From the NCBI RefSeq assembly GCF_012328925.1, contig NZ_JAAXLS010000005.1, forward strand, positions 186,001-250,000: a stretch of 64,000 bases of DNA. Direction: 5' to 3'. The notes under the pieces were generated by a model. That model was given only the letters and a program-made list of their open reading frames with translations. It did not search any database and had not been told where the DNA came from. Made by a program: the position numbers and the translations under genes. Positions 50,236 through 58,479 of the stretch are shown in pieces; within the stretch, counting starts at the first letter, position 1, and every line of letters begins with the position of its first letter. Source of the DNA: Amycolatopsis acididurans (GTDB taxonomy: Bacteria > Actinomycetota > Actinomycetes > Mycobacteriales > Pseudonocardiaceae).

Positions 50236-50840
50236 AGCTGTATCTGGTCAGGCACGCGCAGAGCACCGCGAACGTCCGGAAGATCCTCGACACCGCGCTG
50301 CCCGGACCGCCGCTGACCGAGCTGGGCCGAGAGCAGGCGCAAGCGTTTGCGGAGAAGTTCGCCGAGGAGCCGATCGCGGCCGTCTACGCCTCGCGCGCCA
50401 CCCGTGCCCAGCAGACCGCCACCCCGCTCGCGGACGCGCTCGCGATGGAGGTGCAGGTCATCGACGGCGTGCACGAGGTCAGCGTCGGGGACCTCGAAGG
50501 GCGCGGTGACCACGAGGCGCTGCGGGTGTACGCGCAGACGGTGCGGCCGTGGACGCAGGGCGATCTGAGTGTGGCGATGCCCGGCGGCGAGAGCGGTTTC
50601 CAGGTGTGCGAGCGCTACACCCGGGCCGTCGCCGAGCTGCGCGCCAAGCATGAGCAGGCCGACGGCGCGATCGTGCTGGTCAGCCACGGCGGCGCGATCC
50701 GGCTGAGCGCCGAGTGGCTGGCCGACAACGTCCGGCCCGAGCTCGCCGATCAGGGTCTGCTGCCGAACACCGGGATCGTCGAGATGGAGACGACCGTGCA
50801 GGGCTGGCGTTGCCTGTCCTGGGCGGGGCTGCCGATGTGA
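50232..50840 (+). CDS. Histidine phosphatase (phosphoglycerate-mutase-like)
   Basis: A 202-residue phosphatase. The RHG-type motif is LVRHAQSTAN with the phospho-His. Conserved Arg (SRATRAQQTA), Glu (GDLEGRGDHEAL) and the second His (VLVSHGGAIRL) are present. The TTG start overlaps the pheA stop and has GGAGAG upstream. It is unlikely to be the glycolytic mutase. The pheA-PGM order is conserved in mycobacteria. Confidence 0.93.
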   Translation: MKLYLVRHAQSTANVRKILDTALPGPPLTELGREQAQAFAEKFAEEPIAAVYASRATRAQQTATPLADALAMEVQVIDGVHEVSVGDLEGRGDHEALRVYAQTVRPWTQGDLSVAMPGGESGFQVCERYTRAVAELRAKHEQADGAIVLVSHGGAIRLSAEWLADNVRPELADQGLLPNTGIVEMETTVQGWRCLSWAGLPM

Positions 50841-50978
50841 ACAGGCTGATGGCCAGGGATTGTTGTAGTTTCACCGTGTGCGGGGGTTTTCGGTAACAAA
50901 GTGGCATGCGCGTGACAACCAGACGCGTGCTTTACACGTCCTCCGGGTACCGCTTGCTCAGCACAGGGAGGCATTGAG

Positions 50979-51623
50979 ATGGTGCGAGTGAGGATTTCCC
51001 AGATCGGGCTGACGTTGACCGCGGCGGCGGTCGCGGCAGCCGTGGCCGGTTGTGGCGAAGGCACCAACAACGCGCAGCCGCAGCCCAGTACGAGCGCCGG
51101 CGCCACGACGGCGCCGAGCAGCTCGGAGAGCCCGGCGTCGGGCACGCAGGCGCCGACCACCACCGCACCTGCCGCGCCGGCCGACAACGGGACCTGCAAG
51201 GCAGCTGACTTGAAGCTTTCGATCGGCCGAGGCGACGCGGCGGCGGGCACCGTGTACCGGCCCCTGATTTTCACCAACGTGAGCGACCACGAATGCGTGA
51301 TCCAGGGCTTCCCGGGCGTCTCCTACGTCGGGGGTGCGGACGGCCACCAGGTCGGTCCGGCGGCGTTCCGGGAGGGCACCAAGGGTGACCCGGTGACCCT
51401 CGCGAAGGGCGCCAGCGCGTACGCCGACGTCGGGTTCGTCAACGTGCAGAACTACGACCCGGTGACCTGCCAGCCGCAGCCCGTGCGCGGCCTGCGCGTG
51501 TATCCGCCGCAGGAGACCGCGTCGATGTTCGTCGAACTGTCCGGCACCGGATGCGGCAGCGACAAGATTCCCGGCAACCAGCTCACCGTGAAGACGCTGC
51601 AGCAGGGCACCGGGGCGCAGTAG
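50979..51623 (+). CDS. DUF4232 lipoprotein
   Basis: A 214-residue secreted lipoprotein with signal peptide and lipobox AVAGC. A Ser/Thr/Ala/Pro linker (about 28-70) is followed by a DUF4232 beta-rich domain (GTVYRPLIFTNVSDHECVIQGFPGVSYVGG, VQNYDPVTCQPQPVRGLRVYPP) with two disulfide pairs likely. It probably faces the cell wall; function is unknown. AGGGAGG lies 7 bp before the ATG. Confidence 0.92.
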   Translation: MVRVRISQIGLTLTAAAVAAAVAGCGEGTNNAQPQPSTSAGATTAPSSSESPASGTQAPTTTAPAAPADNGTCKAADLKLSIGRGDAAAGTVYRPLIFTNVSDHECVIQGFPGVSYVGGADGHQVGPAAFREGTKGDPVTLAKGASAYADVGFVNVQNYDPVTCQPQPVRGLRVYPPQETASMFVELSGTGCGSDKIPGNQLTVKTLQQGTGAQ

Positions 51624-51626
51624 GCG

Positions 51627-52067
51627 TCAGACGCGGGCGCAGTCCTGCAGCGCCAGCGTGAGGTCGTGGCGGCCGGCTGGGTCGGCGAGGTTGAGGCTGA
51701 TCACCATGCGGCTGACCCCGTCGAGGTGATCGGCGAGGTCCTCGTAGACGGCACTTCCGTCCGCCGCCGCCGCGGACAGCTCGCGGGCGGCGATCGCGTG
51801 GCTGACCACCCCGGAGGGGAGCGCGGCCTGCTGGGTGCGATCGCTCGGCAGGCTCTGCACCACCTTGGCCAGCGCCGCACACGCAGCGCGGGCGTCTTCC
51901 GCAGCCCCGTCCCCGGCACCGGAGACGGCCCACAGCAGGCCGATGACCGACGCCCCGATGACGAACCCCGCGACAGCGCCGACCACGTACGGGCGGCGCG
52001 AACGTTCGTCGGCGGTTTCCTCGGGTGAGGTCTCGTCGGGCGGGATTTCGTTGCGGCGGATCCGCAT
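51627..52067 (-). CDS. Single-TM hypothetical protein
   Basis: A 146-residue protein with an acidic cytoplasmic head (NEIPPDETSPEETADERSRR), one TM helix (about 27-48), and an Ala-rich helical extracytoplasmic domain with two Cys (AACAALAKV and LQDCARV). The start at ATG 52067 is uncertain; ATG 52082 would add five residues. It is convergent with the DUF4232 gene (3-bp gap). I do not recognise the family. Confidence 0.7.
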   Translation of the reverse strand: MRIRRNEIPPDETSPEETADERSRRPYVVGAVAGFVIGASVIGLLWAVSGAGDGAAEDARAACAALAKVVQSLPSDRTQQAALPSGVVSHAIAARELSAAAADGSAVYEDLADHLDGVSRMVISLNLADPAGRHDLTLALQDCARV

Positions 52068-52137
52068 AGGACATTGCAGCACCGGGGCGCTTCGAGCGGC
52101 TAGCTTCGCCGCCGGTCCGTTACCTTCGCAGGCCTCG

Positions 52138-52488
52138 TCAGCCCCAGCCCAGTTCGTGCAGGCGCGAATCGTCGATGCCGAAGTGGTGGGCGATCTCGTG
52201 CACCACCGTGATCAGCACCTCCTCCACCACCTGGTCCTCGTCCTCGCACATGGACAGGATCGGGCGCCGGTAGATCGAGATGCGGTCCGGGAGCACACCG
52301 CCGTAGTCGCTGGTCCGCTCCGTCAGCGCGACGCCGTGGTAGAGGCCCAGGATGTCCGGCATCTCGTCGTTCTGCTCCTCGACCAGCACGACCACGTTGT
52401 CCATCGCCTCGGCGAACTCCGTGGGTACGGCGTCGAGCGCGTCGCCGACGAGCTCGTCGAAGCGCGCGGCGGACATCCGCACCGCCAT
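52138..52488 (-). CDS. Minimal zincin metallopeptidase family protein
   Basis: A 116-residue protein with the zinc site HEIAHHFGIDDSRLHELGW near its C-terminus. The His-Glu-x-x-His and a following acidic/His ligand identify the small actinobacterial metallopeptidase group (the type found next to the septum-formation gene in mycobacteria). Substrate is unknown. It starts 3 bp after the septum-formation gene ends, so both are probably in one operon. Confidence 0.92.
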   Translation of the reverse strand: MAVRMSAARFDELVGDALDAVPTEFAEAMDNVVVLVEEQNDEMPDILGLYHGVALTERTSDYGGVLPDRISIYRRPILSMCEDEDQVVEEVLITVVHEIAHHFGIDDSRLHELGWG

Positions 52489-52491
52489 GCG

Positions 52492-53478
52492 CTAGCCGCC
52501 GCCCGGCGCGGGCGCCTGCGAACCGCCTTGCGCGGGCGGTGCGTCCTGGGCCTGCTGCTTGATGCTGCCGGTCACCGGAGCCAGCCCGCTGTTGTCCGGC
52601 AGCTTCGCGCCGACCTTGCAGTTCACCAGCGTCGACCCGGCGTCCCAGCTTTCCTGTTCACGCAGGTCCCAGGTCAGGATCAGCTTCTGGTCGGCGAGGT
52701 TCACCCCGCCCGCGTAGCCCTGCACGTCCCGGTTGCACTCGGTGTCCAGCCACTTCGCCTGATCTTCCTGCGACGGGTAGCCGTCGGCGAAATGCGACTT
52801 CAGGTCGACCGTCGCGACGATCTCGTACGCGTGCGGCTGGGCACAGTTGACGGGGTTGCCGACCGACTTGTCCACCAGCGCGAGACAGGTGCCCGGGTCC
52901 CACACCGCCGACTCCGACTGCTTGGCCACGTTCCCGGTGATCGGCTGCAACGCGCCGCCGGGCGCGGCCCACTGCAGCACACACCGCATGTCGCGATCGC
53001 CGTCCGCCCATTCGGACGTGCCGGGCCGCAGCGCGCTGATCGTGAACCTGCCGTACGGGTCGAGCTGCTTGCCGAGGTACTTGCTCGCGCCGTCCGTGCA
53101 CTTGGTCATCGCGATGTCGCGCCACTGGTCCACGGTCGGCGCGGGGGTGCCCGCCGGGTACTTGTCGGCGATGTTCACCACACCCGTCACCTCGTACAGG
53201 TGCGGCTGCTCGCACGGGACGATCTTGATGTCGCCCGCGTCCGGCTGCGTCCAGTTCAGGCAACTGCCTGCCGCCGCGTGAAAAGCCGCCTTGGCCTCGG
53301 GAGATTCCTCGACCTTCCCGCCGCCCGCTGCGGCGCCGCCCCACGAGAACGCGACACTCAGCGACAGCGCCAGCACCGCCCCGAGGAAGACACCGGTCAT
53401 GAGCAGCCGGGTACGCAGAGTGTCCTTTGCCAAACTGTCACCGAGCATCGCCGTCAATAATGCCCGCGTTGCGTCCAC
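52492..53478 (-). CDS. Septum-formation family membrane protein
   Basis: A 328-residue protein with one TM helix (about 26-46) and two repeats of the septum_form domain outside the membrane. Each repeat has a Cys-based pattern (GSCLNWTQPD, VPCEQPHLYEVTGVV, then TCLALVDKSVGNPVNCAQPHAYEIVATVDL). The C-terminal tail is Gln/Pro/Gly-rich. The GTG at 53478 has GAGGGG 6 bp upstream; ATG 53448 is possible. It is divergent from the YgiB-like gene with a 32-bp gap. Confidence 0.88.
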   Translation of the reverse strand: MDATRALLTAMLGDSLAKDTLRTRLLMTGVFLGAVLALSLSVAFSWGGAAAGGGKVEESPEAKAAFHAAAGSCLNWTQPDAGDIKIVPCEQPHLYEVTGVVNIADKYPAGTPAPTVDQWRDIAMTKCTDGASKYLGKQLDPYGRFTISALRPGTSEWADGDRDMRCVLQWAAPGGALQPITGNVAKQSESAVWDPGTCLALVDKSVGNPVNCAQPHAYEIVATVDLKSHFADGYPSQEDQAKWLDTECNRDVQGYAGGVNLADQKLILTWDLREQESWDAGSTLVNCKVGAKLPDNSGLAPVTGSIKQQAQDAPPAQGGSQAPAPGGG

Positions 53479-53510
53479 GCGACACCCCTCGGGTGGTTAC
53501 TGTGTCCTCG

Positions 53511-54128
53511 ATGACCGAGGAAGACCCGCCGGGCGAGGGGCAGCCGCAGGAAAACGAGCCGCAGCGTGGCTCCATGCGGTTCCAGGATCCGGACACGACG
53601 ACACCGCGTGAACCCACGCTCGCCGAACAGCGTGCCCGCCGCAAGGCGCTCGCCGACGAAGAACGGCGCGAGGCCGAGGAGGCGCAGGCGCGCGAGGTAG
53701 CCGAACGCAAGGCGGGCACCCGCCGCAAGGTGCTGATCGGCAGCGGCGTCACCGTCGGGCTCGTCGGCGTGGTCGCGGCCTGGTACGTGGTCGGCAGCCC
53801 GAACGAGGTCACAGCGGTGTGCACCGACTCCAACGGGATCGTGCAGAACGACCAGTACTGCGACGACTCCTACGCCACCAGCCACGGCGGCTACTACAAC
53901 TCCAGCACCGGGTTCTGGTTCGTCCCGCTGCCCGGCGGCGGGTACAGCCAGTACCGCTACAACTACGGCGGCACCGGCACGATCGGCAGGCCGGTCTCCG
54001 GTGGCAGCTACACCAAGCCCTCCGGCGGCACCACGGTCAAGTCCAGCTCCGGCAAGACCGTGCAGCGCGGCGGGTTCGGCATCAGCGGCAAGAGCAGCGG
54101 CGGCAGCGGGAAGTCCGGGGGCTCCTAG
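53511..54128 (+). CDS. YgiB/DUF1190-like single-TM protein
   Basis: A 205-residue protein with a charged cytoplasmic region rich in Arg/Glu (TLAEQRARRKALADEERREAEE-type coil), one TM helix (about 80-98), and an outer domain with two Cys (VCTDSNGIV, QYCDDS), FWFVPLPGGG and a Gly/Ser tail containing TVQRGGFG. The FWxPL and TVxRGGFG elements recall E. coli YgiB. The next gene is a YgiC homologue and the third is DUF350, the same trio as the E. coli yjf set. TACTGT lies 7 bp before the ATG (likely leaderless). Confidence 0.72.
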   Translation: MTEEDPPGEGQPQENEPQRGSMRFQDPDTTTPREPTLAEQRARRKALADEERREAEEAQAREVAERKAGTRRKVLIGSGVTVGLVGVVAAWYVVGSPNEVTAVCTDSNGIVQNDQYCDDSYATSHGGYYNSSTGFWFVPLPGGGYSQYRYNYGGTGTIGRPVSGGSYTKPSGGTTVKSSSGKTVQRGGFGISGKSSGGSGKSGGS

Positions 54129-55294
54129 TGCGAAGGGGAACCAGTGCCCCGCGGCGGGACTGGCAGCGCATCGTCGAGGAGCAGGGCCTGGTTTTCGGCA
54201 GCCCGGCGCGCTACGGCACCGGCAAGGACCGGCCCTACTGGGACGAGTCCGTGCACTACGTCCTGGAGATGGACGAGGTGCTCTCGCTCGAAGCCGACGT
54301 CGAACTGCTGCACTCGATGTGCCTCGAGGCCGTCGACAACGTCGTGCTCACCGAGCGCTATCGCGAGTTCGGCATCCCGGAATGGGTGTGGCCGCACATC
54401 GCGGAGTCCTGGAAGCGCCGCGATCCGCACGTCTACGGCCGGTTCGACCTGCGTTACGACGGCAACGGCCCGGCGAAGCTGCTGGAGTACAACGCGGACA
54501 CCCCGACCTCGCTGCTGGAGGCCTCGGTCCTGCAGTGGCACTGGAAGACCGAGGTCTTCCCCGACGACGACCAGTGGAACTCGATCCACGAGCGGCTGGT
54601 CGAGCGCTGGGGTGAGATCCGCGGGCTGCTGCCGGACAGCGACGTCTACTTCACCTGGTCCAGCGCCGACCCCACCGGCGAGGACCACATCACCACGTCC
54701 TACCTGCAGGAGACCGCCGCGGAGGGCGGGCTGGACACCGTCGGCCTCGCCATCGAGGAGATCGGCTGGGATCCGCTGCTCAAACGGTTCGTCGACCTCG
54801 AAGAGGCCCCGATGAACACGATCGTCAAGCTCTACCCGTGGGAATGGGTGGTCGACGAGGAGTTCGGGCACCACGCCGTGGAGACCCTGCCGCGCACGCT
54901 GTGGGTCGAACCGCTGTGGAAGATGCTGCTGTCGAACAAGACGCTGCTGGCGATGCTGTGGGAGAACTACCCCGGGCATCCGAACCTGCTGCCCGCGTTC
55001 GTGGACGAGCCGAACATCCTCACCGAGTACGTCCGCAAGCCGAAGCTCGGCCGTGAGGGCGCGAACGTGCAGATCCTCGCCCCCGGTTACGAGACCCAGA
55101 CGCCCGGCGTCTACGGCGAGGAAGGCTTCGTCTACCAGGCGTTCGATCCGCTGCCCGAGTTCGACGGGTTCCGCCCGGCGCTGGGTGCCTGGATCGTCGG
55201 CGACTCCTCGGCGGGGCTGGGGATCCGCGAGACCGCCGGCCTGGTGACCGACGACGGCGCGGCGTTCGTCCCCCATCGAATCCCCCAAACGTGA
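54128..55294 (+). CDS. Glutathionylspermidine synthase-like ATP-grasp ligase (YgiC family)
   Basis: A 388-residue ATP-grasp enzyme, the same length as E. coli YgiC. Conserved blocks are KLLEYNADTPTSLLEASV, KLYPWEWVVDEEF, WKMLLSNKTLLAMLWENYPGHPNLLPAF, KPKLGREGANVQI and VYGEEGFVYQAFDPLP. YgiC-type proteins lack the amidase half of Gsp synthase; their natural amine and peptide substrates are not established, and actinobacteria do not make glutathionylspermidine, so another acceptor is likely. The GTG start overlaps the previous stop by 1 bp. Confidence 0.93.
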   Translation: MRRGTSAPRRDWQRIVEEQGLVFGSPARYGTGKDRPYWDESVHYVLEMDEVLSLEADVELLHSMCLEAVDNVVLTERYREFGIPEWVWPHIAESWKRRDPHVYGRFDLRYDGNGPAKLLEYNADTPTSLLEASVLQWHWKTEVFPDDDQWNSIHERLVERWGEIRGLLPDSDVYFTWSSADPTGEDHITTSYLQETAAEGGLDTVGLAIEEIGWDPLLKRFVDLEEAPMNTIVKLYPWEWVVDEEFGHHAVETLPRTLWVEPLWKMLLSNKTLLAMLWENYPGHPNLLPAFVDEPNILTEYVRKPKLGREGANVQILAPGYETQTPGVYGEEGFVYQAFDPLPEFDGFRPALGAWIVGDSSAGLGIRETAGLVTDDGAAFVPHRIPQT

Positions 55295-55337
55295 TAAACA
55301 CCCCGCGACACTTCCGCGAACCGATCTGGGAGACCCT

Positions 55338-55790
55338 GTGACCTCGACTCTCGCGCTGGCCGAAAACTTCGGCTCCGACCTCGTCAAAGGCATCGGCGCG
55401 ATTCTGCTCTACGGCGTCGTCGGCCTGCTGCTGATGTTCGTCGGGTTCTACGCGATCGACTGGACGACGCCGGGCAAGCTGTCGGCCCTGGTCCACCGTG
55501 GCCTGCCCAACGCGGTGATCGTGACCGCCTCCGGTCTGCTGTCCATGGCGTTCATCATCGTGGTCGCGATCTTCAACTCGGCGAGCGATCTCACCGCCGG
55601 GTTGATCACGTCGCTCGTCTACGGCCTGCTCGGCATCTTCGTGCAGGTCATCGCGGTGCGACTGCTCGAATGGGCGACGCGCATCGACGTCGGCAAGACG
55701 ATGGAGGACGAGAAGTTCCGGGCGGTGAGCGTCGTCGTCGCGGCCGCGCACCTGGCACTGGGGCTCGTCGTGGCGGTCGCCATCTCCTAG
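55338..55790 (+). CDS. DUF350 membrane protein (YjfL-like)
   Basis: A 150-residue protein with four TM helices and the DUF350 pattern: a first helix ending VGFYAIDWTTPGKL, then AVIVTASGLLSMAFIIVVAI and a second similar half. In E. coli DUF350 (YjfL) is encoded with YjfM (DUF1190) and YjfC (YgiC paralogue), matching the three-gene order here. GGGAGA precedes the GTG. Confidence 0.88.
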   Translation: MTSTLALAENFGSDLVKGIGAILLYGVVGLLLMFVGFYAIDWTTPGKLSALVHRGLPNAVIVTASGLLSMAFIIVVAIFNSASDLTAGLITSLVYGLLGIFVQVIAVRLLEWATRIDVGKTMEDEKFRAVSVVVAAAHLALGLVVAVAIS

Positions 55791-55800
55791 GGTGAGGGGT

Positions 55801-56709
55801 GTGCGTCTGCTAAGGACACCCGAAGACCGGTTCACCGACCTGCCCGACTTCGACTACCCCCCGCTGTACGCCGACATCGAAAACCCGAGAGACGGCATCG
55901 TCCGCGTGGCCTACGTCGAGGCGGGCCCACCGGACGGGCCGCCCGTGCTGTTGCTGCACGGCGAGCCGAGCTGGTCGTTTCTCTACCGCAAGGTGCTTCC
56001 CGTTCTCGCGGACGCCGGACTGCGTGCCATCGCGCCGGATCTGGTCGGGTTCGGCCGCTCCGACAAGCCCGTCGACGCGACCGATCACAGCTACGCCAGG
56101 CACGTCGAGTGGATGCGTGCGTTCGCGTTCGACGCGCTGGACCTGCGTGACATCACGCTCGTCGGGCAGGACTGGGGCGGCCTGATCGGGCTGCGGCTGG
56201 TGGCCGAGCATCCCGGCCGGTTCGCCCGTGTGGTCGCCGCGAACACCGGCCTGCCCACCGGGGACCGGGACATGCCCGAGGTGTGGTGGAAGTTCCGTGA
56301 GGCCGTGGAAAAGGCGCCGGTGCTCGACATCGGACGGTTCGTGCAGTCCGGGTGCCGGACCGAACTGGGCGAGGACGTGCGTGCCGCCTACGACGCGCCG
56401 TTTCCCAACGAGATGTACAAGGCGGGGCCGAGAGTCATGCCGACGCTCGTGCCGACCCGGCCGGACGATCCGGCCACCGAGGCCAACCGTCGCGCGTGGA
56501 CGGCACTGTCCGAGTTGGACCTGCCGTTCCTGTGCGCGTTCTCCGACGGCGACCCGATCACCGGCGGCATGGCCCCGGTGCTCAAGCGCGCCATGAAGGG
56601 CGCGCAGCACCGGGACCATCCCACGGTGACCAACGCCGGGCATTTCCTGCAGGAGGACGCCGGCGAGGAGCTGGGCCGGATCGTGGCCGAGTTCGTCCGG
56701 TCGAATTAG
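55801..56709 (+). CDS. Haloalkane dehalogenase-like alpha/beta hydrolase
   Basis: A 302-residue hydrolase of the haloalkane dehalogenase/epoxide hydrolase group. It starts with MRLLRTPEDRFTDLPDFDYPP and has the oxyanion loop LLHGEPSWSFLYR, nucleophile Asp and halide-holding Trp in LVGQDWGGLIG, acid in CAFSDGDPITGG and His in NAGHFLQEDAG. HGEPSW and QDWGG are typical of DhlA/DhmA-like enzymes, so dehalogenation is plausible, although natural substrates are unclear. GTG 55801 gives the family start; GTG 55792 is an alternative. Confidence 0.88.
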   Translation: MRLLRTPEDRFTDLPDFDYPPLYADIENPRDGIVRVAYVEAGPPDGPPVLLLHGEPSWSFLYRKVLPVLADAGLRAIAPDLVGFGRSDKPVDATDHSYARHVEWMRAFAFDALDLRDITLVGQDWGGLIGLRLVAEHPGRFARVVAANTGLPTGDRDMPEVWWKFREAVEKAPVLDIGRFVQSGCRTELGEDVRAAYDAPFPNEMYKAGPRVMPTLVPTRPDDPATEANRRAWTALSELDLPFLCAFSDGDPITGGMAPVLKRAMKGAQHRDHPTVTNAGHFLQEDAGEELGRIVAEFVRSN

Positions 56710-57200
56710 ACGGTGGTCTCCGCGAGGAGGGCGTCGATCTGGCCCGCGGCCAGCTTCATGCCTTCCTCCATGCCCATCGTGATCAGCCGCTCCAGGTCTT
56801 CGGCGCTGGCGAAGTGCGACACGGTGGTCATGCGGGTGCCGGTGCCGGTGGCTTCGAGCGTCACCACACATCGCGTGGTCGGCATGGCCGGGTTCGGTTC
56901 ACCGTTGTCGTCGGCGAAACCGTCGGCGAACTCGAGGCGGTTGGGCGCGTCGAGGGCGAGGATTTCCCACCAGCCGCCGGCTTTTTCGCCCTCGGGACCG
57001 GTCATGTGGTAGCGCGATCTGCCACCGACCTTGAAATCGTGTTGCTCGAAGGTCGCGGGCCAGGTCGGTGGGCCCCACCAGCGCTCCAGCCGGCGCGGGT
57101 CCTCCCATACCCGCCAGACCCGCTCGACGGGCGCACCGAACTCGGCGACGAGCGTCAGGGTCAGCGCCTTCGGGTCTTTGTGACTGCTGATCACGGTCAT
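56706..57200 (-). CDS. SRPBCC/AHSA1-domain protein
   Basis: A 164-residue START-like fold protein: FGAPVERVWRVWEDPRRLERWWGPP, FKVGGRSRYHMTGPEGEKAGGWWEIL and the C-terminal helix GMEEGMKLAAGQIDALL. It forms a hydrophobic ligand cavity. It is encoded directly after and overlapping an ArsR-family regulator gene (ATGA), a very common pairing in which the regulator and SRPBCC protein work together. Its stop overlaps the dehalogenase end by 4 bp. Confidence 0.92.
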   Translation of the reverse strand: MTVISSHKDPKALTLTLVAEFGAPVERVWRVWEDPRRLERWWGPPTWPATFEQHDFKVGGRSRYHMTGPEGEKAGGWWEILALDAPNRLEFADGFADDNGEPNPAMPTTRCVVTLEATGTGTRMTTVSHFASAEDLERLITMGMEEGMKLAAGQIDALLAETTV

Positions 57201-57550
57201 TTCTCGGTCCCCTTCTCTTCTTCTCCGGACAACAGGTCGTCGATCGCCTGGACGCGATGACGCCAGATCTGCTCGTAGGCCTCGAGCAGTCGTGTGGTTT
57301 TGCGCAGGATCTCCGGGTTCGCGTGCACGACCTGCTCCCTTCCGCGCCGGTGCTTGATGACGAGCGCGGCCCGTTCGAGCACCGCGACGTGCTTCTGCAC
57401 CGCCGCGAAACTCATGTCGTACCGGCGGGCGAGCGAGGAAACCGACTGCTCCTGCCGCAGCACCCGCACGACGATGTCCCGCCGGGTCGCGTCCGCGAGC
57501 CCGTGGAAGATCCGGTCCACTTCTTCGTCACTGAGCTCATCTACAACCAC
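57197..57550 (-). CDS. ArsR-family transcriptional regulator
   Basis: A 117-residue winged-helix repressor: LADATRRDIVVRVLRQEQSVSSLARRYDMSFAAVQKHVAVLERAALVIKHRRGREQ. It lacks the metal-binding CxC in the recognition helix, so it belongs to the non-metal ArsR group that accompanies SRPBCC proteins. An 8-bp inverted repeat covers its own start codon. Confidence 0.93.
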   Translation of the reverse strand: MVVDELSDEEVDRIFHGLADATRRDIVVRVLRQEQSVSSLARRYDMSFAAVQKHVAVLERAALVIKHRRGREQVVHANPEILRKTTRLLEAYEQIWRHRVQAIDDLLSGEEEKGTEK

Positions 57551-57559
57551 ATGGTTGTA
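57542..57559. promoter_or_regulatory. ArsR operator covering the start codon
   Basis: TACAACCA-CA-TGGTTGTA is a perfect inverted repeat with a 2-bp centre. The GTG start (57550-57548 on the minus strand) lies in the middle of it. A bound dimer would block both RNA polymerase exit and translation start. Confidence 0.68.
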
Positions 57560-57601
57560 CGTTAGTGAGTGCGGACCCCCCGCGCAAGCCCGATTCGGCC
57601 G

Positions 57602-57631
57602 AAAAAATCCGCCCGGCGCGGGGCCGGGCGG
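57602..57631 (-). terminator. Rho-independent terminator of the DUF2382 gene
   Basis: CCGCCCGGC and GCCGGGCGG (57609-57617 and 57623-57631) form a 9-bp stem with a 5-nt loop. In minus-strand RNA the stem is followed by AUUUUUUC. This is a classic intrinsic terminator, 12 bp after the DUF2382 stop. Confidence 0.88.
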
Positions 57632-57642
57632 AAGTGTGCGGA

Positions 57643-58392
57643 TCAGCGGTCGCGGCGGCGGCCGTCGTCGACCTCGATCCGCTCCTTGCGGACCTCGTCG
57701 GACACCGTCTGCTCCTCGGTGACGTCCTCGGTGGTCAGCCGCACCCGCTCCCGCGGCACGGTTTCCTTCTCCACCTTCGGACGCTCCGAGTGCAGGGTGA
57801 CCTCCTGCTCGTCGTCACCGATGGCGGCACCGCGGCGGTCCCCGTCACGAATCGGCTCGCGCTCCACGCGGACCTCCTCGTGCGTCACCGGCACCGTCAC
57901 CTGCTCGTTCTCGGTCACGGTGTACTTGCGCAGCTTGACCTTTCCGCTCTCCACGCGTTCCGTGCCGACCTTCATCTGCTCCTCGGAACGGGTCATGGAA
58001 CGCTCGTCGTCGCGCCGCCGACCGTCGCCCTTGGCGCGCTGGTCGTGCCCCTGGGCGCGGTCCTCACCGGTGGCACGCGGCATCGGCATGTCGTAGAAGC
58101 GGTAAAGCTCCGCGCTCTCCTTTTCGGACAGGTGCCGGTCGTTTTCGATCCGGGGCGCGTCGCTGACGCGTTCCTTGGTGACGTCGACGTGCAGGCCGTC
58201 GCTTTCCAGGTGCGCGCCGCGCAGCGGAACGAAACTCTCCTTGTGACCGAACATGCCCGTCTGGACGGTGACCCATTCCGGCCGGCGCGTGTCGTCGGCG
58301 AGGTAGACCGTGCCCACCTTGCCGATCTTCTTGCCGTGCGGATCGACGACCGCGTTCTCGGTCAGTTCCTCGGGACGCATGGTCGTGGTCAT
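57643..58392 (-). CDS. PRC-barrel and DUF2382 stress-type protein
   Basis: A 249-residue soluble protein. Residues about 5-75 form a PRC-barrel (VVDPHGKKIGKVGTVYLADDTRRPEWVTVQTG), and about 135-249 are DUF2382 (YsnF-like), made of charged beta-strand repeats (KLRKYTVTENEQVTVPVTHEEVRVEREP and a second similar repeat). Such proteins are often stress-induced and surface- or polymer-associated. AAAGGGG precedes the ATG and a strong terminator follows the stop. Confidence 0.9.
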   Translation of the reverse strand: MTTTMRPEELTENAVVDPHGKKIGKVGTVYLADDTRRPEWVTVQTGMFGHKESFVPLRGAHLESDGLHVDVTKERVSDAPRIENDRHLSEKESAELYRFYDMPMPRATGEDRAQGHDQRAKGDGRRRDDERSMTRSEEQMKVGTERVESGKVKLRKYTVTENEQVTVPVTHEEVRVEREPIRDGDRRGAAIGDDEQEVTLHSERPKVEKETVPRERVRLTTEDVTEEQTVSDEVRKERIEVDDGRRRDR

Positions 58393-58479
58393 GATCGTTT
58401 CCCCTTTCCGGTTCTTTGTGGACCGTCGCTCATGGCGTTGACGGTTCTCCCGGGAGGCGAAACAACCCTTTCGGGTCAG

